In this document: one piece after another, positions 59,591 to 64,000 of the stretch | Layout of the letters: every line of letters begins with the position of its first letter | How positions within the stretch are numbered: the first letter of the stretch is position 1 | DNA from: Metallyticus violacea | Lineage: Eukaryota > Arthropoda > Insecta > Mantodea > Metallyticidae | Assembly: GCA_030762175.1 (NCBI GenBank) | Contig: CM060833.1 | Span: 159,355,501-159,419,500, forward strand | Direction: 5' to 3' | DNA: 64,000 nt | Translations under genes and position numbers: made by a program | The notes under the pieces: generated by a model | Told to the model about the DNA's origin: nothing | The model's input: the letters and a program-made list of their open reading frames with translations, nothing else | Databases searched by the model: none

Positions 59591-60256
59591 CGAGGGTAGG
59601 TCCATAAGTTTTCAGTCTCGCCGATAAAGATTATCATCTTCACAAAACCCTTTTCTGGTGTCATACCTGACCTGTTAAATAAATCATTGCAACTGTAACT
59701 TCTCTCCGCTGTGTTCAGTTGTTCGGATATAGTTGCATAAAGAAGGCTGTGTGTAGAAGATTGACATGTCCAAAATGGAGCATCGAGCTTTTATTAAGTT
59801 CTTCACAAAAGAAGGACTTACTCCAAATGAAATTAAACAGCGATTGGACAGTGTATATGGGGAAGCATCCCCCTCATATCCTACCGTAAAAGAATGGGCC
59901 AAACTTTTTGAAAACATTGAAGCCCGTGCTGGTCGATCCTTGGAAGGGCTCACTCCTGAAAATATCGCTCTTGTGGAAGGAGAAATTATGAAAGACCGGC
60001 GGCTCAAAGTTACAGAAATAGCAGCAAGATTCGGCATTTCTTAACAACAGTTCTTGGAATTATACATGAATGTTTAGACATGAATAAGGTTAGTGCAAGA
60101 TGGGTGCCTAGACTTCTTTCCTCAGTCCTTAAGCAGCAACGAGTCATCTGTTGTCAGGCATTTTTGGAGCTCTACCGTGGCAACGTGAGAGAAGTTCTGC
60201 AAACCATTGTTACAGGAGATGAAACTATGGTTCTCTACTATGATCCCTTGTATGCA
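59591..60256 (+). mobile_element. Mariner copy B, 5' half
   Basis: The left end CGAGGGTAGGTCCATAAGTT follows TA (59589-59590). The transposase starts MSKMEHRAFIKFFTKEGLTP (59766), passes YPTVKEWAKLFE and ENIALVEGEIMKD, meets a stop near 60042, and resumes MNKVSARWVPRLLSSV to TGDETMVLYYDPLY, the first catalytic aspartate. The rest is replaced by element M2. Confidence 0.85.
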
Positions 60257-61070
60257 CACTTTCAAGTATATATCTATTTTATATTTCAAAGTTGTACCGA
60301 AAAACAACAGTAATGTGTAGTATGATGTTCTGTAAACATAGGTGACTCACATACATTATGACAGGTTGTTACGTGACAAGTAAATCAACAACGAACAAAT
60401 GAAGCCAAGATTATCGTATGATGTTCTGTAAACAGATGTGACTCACATTAAGTTATGCTAGCGTTGCTACAACATGAAACAAAGATTATCGTTTGAACAC
60501 GGAAAGTAATTTTGAAGTGCTATACGAAAACCGAGAATATTGTTGAAGTTCAAAGGCAATGGAGACGGGTGTACAGAACAGAACCGCCAACGTGAGTAAC
60601 AATTGCACGCATTTGAGACTCATGGTATCGTATGCGATGTTCGCAAGGGCAGATCTGGGAGACCTCGCGCAGCAAAAATTCCCGCGCACTGGATCCAAGG
60701 TACTGGATAGGACGTAGAGGCCCAATTGAGTTTCCACCGCGGATCTCCGGAACTCCTTTGGACTTCTACCTATGGGGAACTCTTAAGGATGTTATATACC
60801 GCAGAAAACCAGCTACACTGGCAGCACTTCGGGAAGAATTTGAAATGGCATGTGCTGTAATCGCTGAGGACACTTTCACAAACGTTGCTTAATGGGTAGT
60901 TCAACGTACTCAGAAGTATATCGACGTCGACGGTAGGCATTTTGAGCAACTGTTGTAACTGTAAAAGTCTAAGATGATTAGTGCTCATCATTTTTTGTGT
61001 GTGAATTCAGGTTTGTTATGTTAATATAGTTTTTTCTTTGCTTGAAGTGTGTATACATTTTTTGGCACCC
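60257..61070 (+). mobile_element. Element M2, copy 2 (internally deleted)
   Basis: Same ends and order as M2 copy 1: doubled leader motif (gatgttctgtaaacagatgtgactcacat), a frame starting KQRLSFEHGK at 60475, loss of the middle, WIGRRGPIEFPPR, then TPLDFYLWGTLKDVIY, a stop where copy 1 has NVAQSVVQ, and CIDVDG/YIDVDGRHFEQLL. It ends TTTGGCACCC at 61070. Confidence 0.75.
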
Positions 61071-62000
61071 TGAAATATATTTATAATTCTTATACCTTTT
61101 GGTGTAATTGAGCGCTTTATTTATAATATATTTTAACATTTTTTCTAGTCTAGTATTTACGAAAAGAGTAATGCATACTAACACTTAGGAATACAAGGCT
61201 ATGAATAATATATATATCAGTTTTCTTAAACCCTGATTTATGTATTTAAAATAGAAAGATAAACAGAAAGGAAAGAAGAAATGAAAGAAGAGTACGTAAG
61301 TGTAACTGTTTTAATTTAACCGCAACAAAGGTCAATACACATATAAAATGGATAGGATAAAATATTTAAAAAGCTGGAAAAAATGAGGAGAAAAAATCAC
61401 AGATATAAGAACCAGCAAAATAAGTTTCAATATGTGCTGTTGAACAGAAAGGAGAATGTAAGAAAACGGGTAATAATGGGAAGAAGAGAAGCCCTTTTTC
61501 TTTCTTTCCTTTTTGTTCTCTGTGATGAACTTTGGTAACTAAGATGGAAGTTCCACAAGCATTCCTAGACCTAATTTTCCGTCAAGTTGCCTCAAATGAT
61601 TACCACACAGGATTGAACCTTTCATTTAAAACTAGCAGCCCTCGGAATCTGACTAAGCGCAAAGGGGCCCCACCCCAACTTACTTCCGTTCAGAGAAGAG
61701 AAGCCTTCAACCCTTAACTGTTGCTGGATGTTTTATTAAATGCTGAACATCCAAATATAGAGCGAAACTACTTCCTATTTTGTTTAATTAATGCTATAAT
61801 TATAGTTCTTCCTAACTTCTTTTATTACTTATTTATTCCTGCGTTCGTATTTTTGTTGTTTGCTACATTCCAAACATTCCATTAGATTTACTTTCGGCTA
61901 TTTATTTATTTTTAATATTTTCCTTTTTATCTTATCTGCCTTAAATAGTATTTCCTTTCCATTTGTATCATATCTTTATAATATACAGTTATACACTTCA

Positions 62001-63568
62001 CGAGGGTAGGTCCACAAGTTTCCGGCGTAACCGTTTTTCTGGGTTGATAAAGACATAAACTATATTTCACTTTTCAAGGCAGTTACCCTTTATTGCGAGA
62101 CACTGCCCACACCTTTGACTTCAATCCCCCCTCCACAAAATAATCAGAAGTCTTGTCTGCAAAATGGGCATAAACAACATCCATAACTTCTTCGTCACGC
62201 TTAAATTTTCTTCTTCGAAGGCCCTTCTTAGCTTTTGAGAAGAGGAAATAGTCACTGGGAGCTAGACCTGGGCTATAGGGTGGATGGTCGATCTCCTTGA
62301 AGCCACATTTCTTTACAGCTTCCTTTGCAACAAGAGCTGTGTGCACAGGCGCGTTGTCGTGAAGGCGGCGCATGCCATCACTCAGTTTTCCTCGCCTTTT
62401 CTCTTTGATGGAAGCACGTAGTCTGTGCAGTAGACCAGCATAGTACTCCCCATTTACTGTGTACCGCTACGGGTGGCCGAGGTCGTTAAGGCACGGACTC
62501 GTGAACAGGAGGTCTGGGGTTCGAATACCGCCAGGACCGTCCTCCCTGACTGAGTTTTTTTCCAGGTTTTCCTCAGTCCTCATAAATGGCAAATGCCGGG
62601 GAGGTACTCTAAACTTAGGCCTGGAACGATTCCTTCCTTAAAAATAAATCGTTTCCCAATATATCATTACATCTCATGTATCATCAGTGTCCATCGCCTG
62701 TGGTGCCTCTGGAGCAAAAACGGGCGTTAAACACTATTCATTCATTCCCATTTACTGTGGTGTTCCTCTCCTTGAAGTCAATGAAGAGTGTTCCTTCACA
62801 GCCCCAAAAAATTGTGGCTATGATCTTCTTGGTTTTCTAAATGACCTTGGTCTTTAGATGCGCTGCCTCACCAGGCTTACAGCACTCCATTGATTCTCTT
62901 TTGGATAAGGGATCATAGTAGAAGACCGTAGTTTAATCTCCTGTAACAATAGTTTGCAGAACTTCTCTCTCGTTGTCACGGCAGAGCTCCAGAAATGCCT
63001 AACAGATGTCTCGTTGCTGCTTTTGGACTGAAGAAAGAAGTCTAGGCACTAACCTCATTCATTTTTAAATTTTCCTGAATAATTCGAAGGACTGTGATTT
63101 TAGAAAGACCAAACCTTGCTGCTATTTCTGTAACTTTGAGCCGTCAGTCTTCCATAATTTCTCCTTCCACGAGAGCGATGTTTTCAGGAGTGAGCACTTC
63201 TAAGGATCGACCTGCACGCTCTTCGTCTTCAATGTTTTCTCAACCCACTGGAAAACGTTTGGTTCATTCTTTTACAGTAGAATATGAGGGGGGTGCTTTA
63301 CCACATACATCGTCCAATTGCTGTTTAATTTCATTTGGAGTAAGTCCTTCTTTTGTAAAGAGCTTAATAACAGCTGGATACTCCATTTTGAACATGTCGC
63401 AATCTTCTACACATAGCCTTCTTTATGTAATTATATCTGAACAACAGAGCAGAAGTTACAGCTGCAATTTTTTACTAATGTAAATAATGTATGACACCAG
63501 ATAAGGGTTTTAAGAAGGCGATAATCCTTATCGGCGAAGCCGGCCGGAAACTTATGGACCTACTCTCG
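62001..63568 (-). mobile_element. Mariner copy C, near full length, inactive
   Basis: Ends CGAGGGTAGGTCCACAAGTT (left) and, in reverse complement, CGAGAGTAGGTCCATAAGTT (right, followed by TA). The C-terminal catalytic half is open (62083-62373): HDNAPVHTALVAKEAVKKCG, then HPPYSPGLAPSDYFLF, giving D and D 34 apart. The N-terminal half (to about 63440) has stops and shifts. A SINE-A copy sits inside. Confidence 0.88.
62462..62746 (+). repeat. SINE-A copy 13, nested in mariner C
   Basis: 285 bp from TACCGCTACGGGTGGCC to (ATTC)n. It is flanked by an exact 13 bp target-site duplication, cccatttactgtg, at 62449-62461 and 62747-62759. Confidence 0.96.
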
Positions 63569-63594
63569 TATTATTTCTAGCTTATTGTGCTCTT

Positions 63595-63999
63595 CATTTT
63601 CCAGTACATGGGGAATGTACCTATATGACATACCTTTTTTATTATTGATCTTTTTCCTAAAATATTGTACTGCTTTGGGATCAGCATTACAAACTTCTTG
63701 GCTGGCACAATGAATTATTTATAGTAAGACCATAAGGCACTTTCTTCCACTTCACCAGGAACAATTGCAACTTCATTATGTATAATGGCATTAACATCTT
63801 GAGTATAGTACTTGTTAATATTGCATTCATCAAGTAAACAACTTCAATACTCAAATAGTCGTTGTGTCTAGCGCTCCTTGTTATGTCCAGAGAATGTTTT
63901 AAGTGCTGTTAAGGAGACCTGATGAACCAAAGCTTCAAGTAGTTTTGCGTCACTTCAGTAAGCATGATCTTGCAGAAAACTAATTCTCAGATACTTCAA
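63595..63999 (-). pseudogene. Decayed protein-coding stretch of unknown identity
   Basis: One minus-strand frame runs about 131 codons from near the window edge to a TAG near 63595 with only four internal stops. It includes KLLEALVHQVSLTALKTFSG, DVNAIIHNEVAIVPGEVEES and FVMLIPKQYNILGKRSIIKK. This is longer than chance predicts in such AT-rich DNA. I do not recognise the protein; a transposon-encoded protein is the likeliest source. It continues past the window. Confidence 0.4.
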
Positions 64000-64000
64000 T

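Larger units (their letters stand above)
45218..64000 (+). other. First intron of the ERG channel gene (incomplete)
   Basis: It begins GTAAGTAACC. No PAS-domain exon or other channel exon is visible on the plus strand to the window end, so the intron is at least 18.8 kb. Stretches without a listed repeat (45230-46160, 46640-47640, 48840-50750, 51320-52270, 52950-53710, 54270-55460, 58960-59585, 61075-61995) are AT-rich and hold no supported gene. Host orientation is plus, and inserted elements lie in both orientations. Confidence 0.7.

Noticed and set aside
59684..60037. 117-codon minus-strand frame
   Set aside because: It is the antisense shadow of the mariner B transposase.
63094..63483. 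129-codon plus-strand frame, the longest in the window
   Set aside because: It is the antisense shadow of the mariner C transposase N-terminal half, which reads correctly on the minus strand.

Overview
This is a eukaryotic window: AT-rich, intron-containing and crowded with transposons. The only two host genes I can support are spliced, and every retroelement and transposase family seen here is of a type common in arthropods. I read it as a large, repeat-rich insect genome (a cockroach or another polyneopteran is plausible, but this is inference). Nothing looks bacterial. There are no operons, rRNA genes or CRISPR arrays, and almost every short ORF is a chance frame or a transposon shadow.

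Left part (1 to about 18,760): one plus-strand gene of unknown function. It has a possible non-coding first exon (1-287), a 7.8 kb intron, a first coding exon (8069-8215), a 4.6 kb intron and a last coding exon (12863-13224). The two coding exons join in phase 1 and encode a 164-residue protein with a polar N-terminal half and two or three membrane segments. A long candidate 3'UTR runs to a poly(A) signal at 18737 and has absorbed two copies of one LINE. Intron 1 is plain except for relics and a GC-richer island. Intron 2 carries two large inverted-repeat structures close together.

Middle part (about 19,000-44,300): intergenic and made mostly of transposons. In order: a decayed non-LTR retrotransposon (20150-23700) split by a second-family Tc1/mariner-type element; mariner A (24201-25739) with a SINE inserted in it; other mariner relics; an R1/I-like LINE (31972-34255) interrupted by an unclassified GC-rich 534 bp insertion with its own target-site duplication; a second truncated copy of that LINE (40250-41420) with a nested SINE; and many SINEs.

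Right part (about 44,400 to the end): promoter, 5' leader and first coding exon (45142-45217) of an ERG-type voltage-gated potassium channel (KCNH, Drosophila 'seizure'). The exon encodes the conserved MPVRRGHVAP start and stops after exactly 76 coding nucleotides in phase 1, as I recall for human KCNH2 exon 1. Everything downstream to 64000 appears to be its first intron, at least 18.8 kb long and heavily invaded.

Two SINE families dominate. SINE-A (about 280 bp) has a tRNA-Leu/Ser-like head and a tail ending GGGCGTTAAACAC; 13 copies plus two tail-only pieces are listed. SINE-B (about 290-300 bp) has a tRNA-Gly(TCC)-like head and a tail ending GAGCGTCCGTAAATAAA; 13 copies, one of them head-only, are listed. 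Several insertions keep clear target-site duplications, so nesting order can be read directly. Coordinates of diverged repeats are estimates by eye, good to about 5-20 bp.
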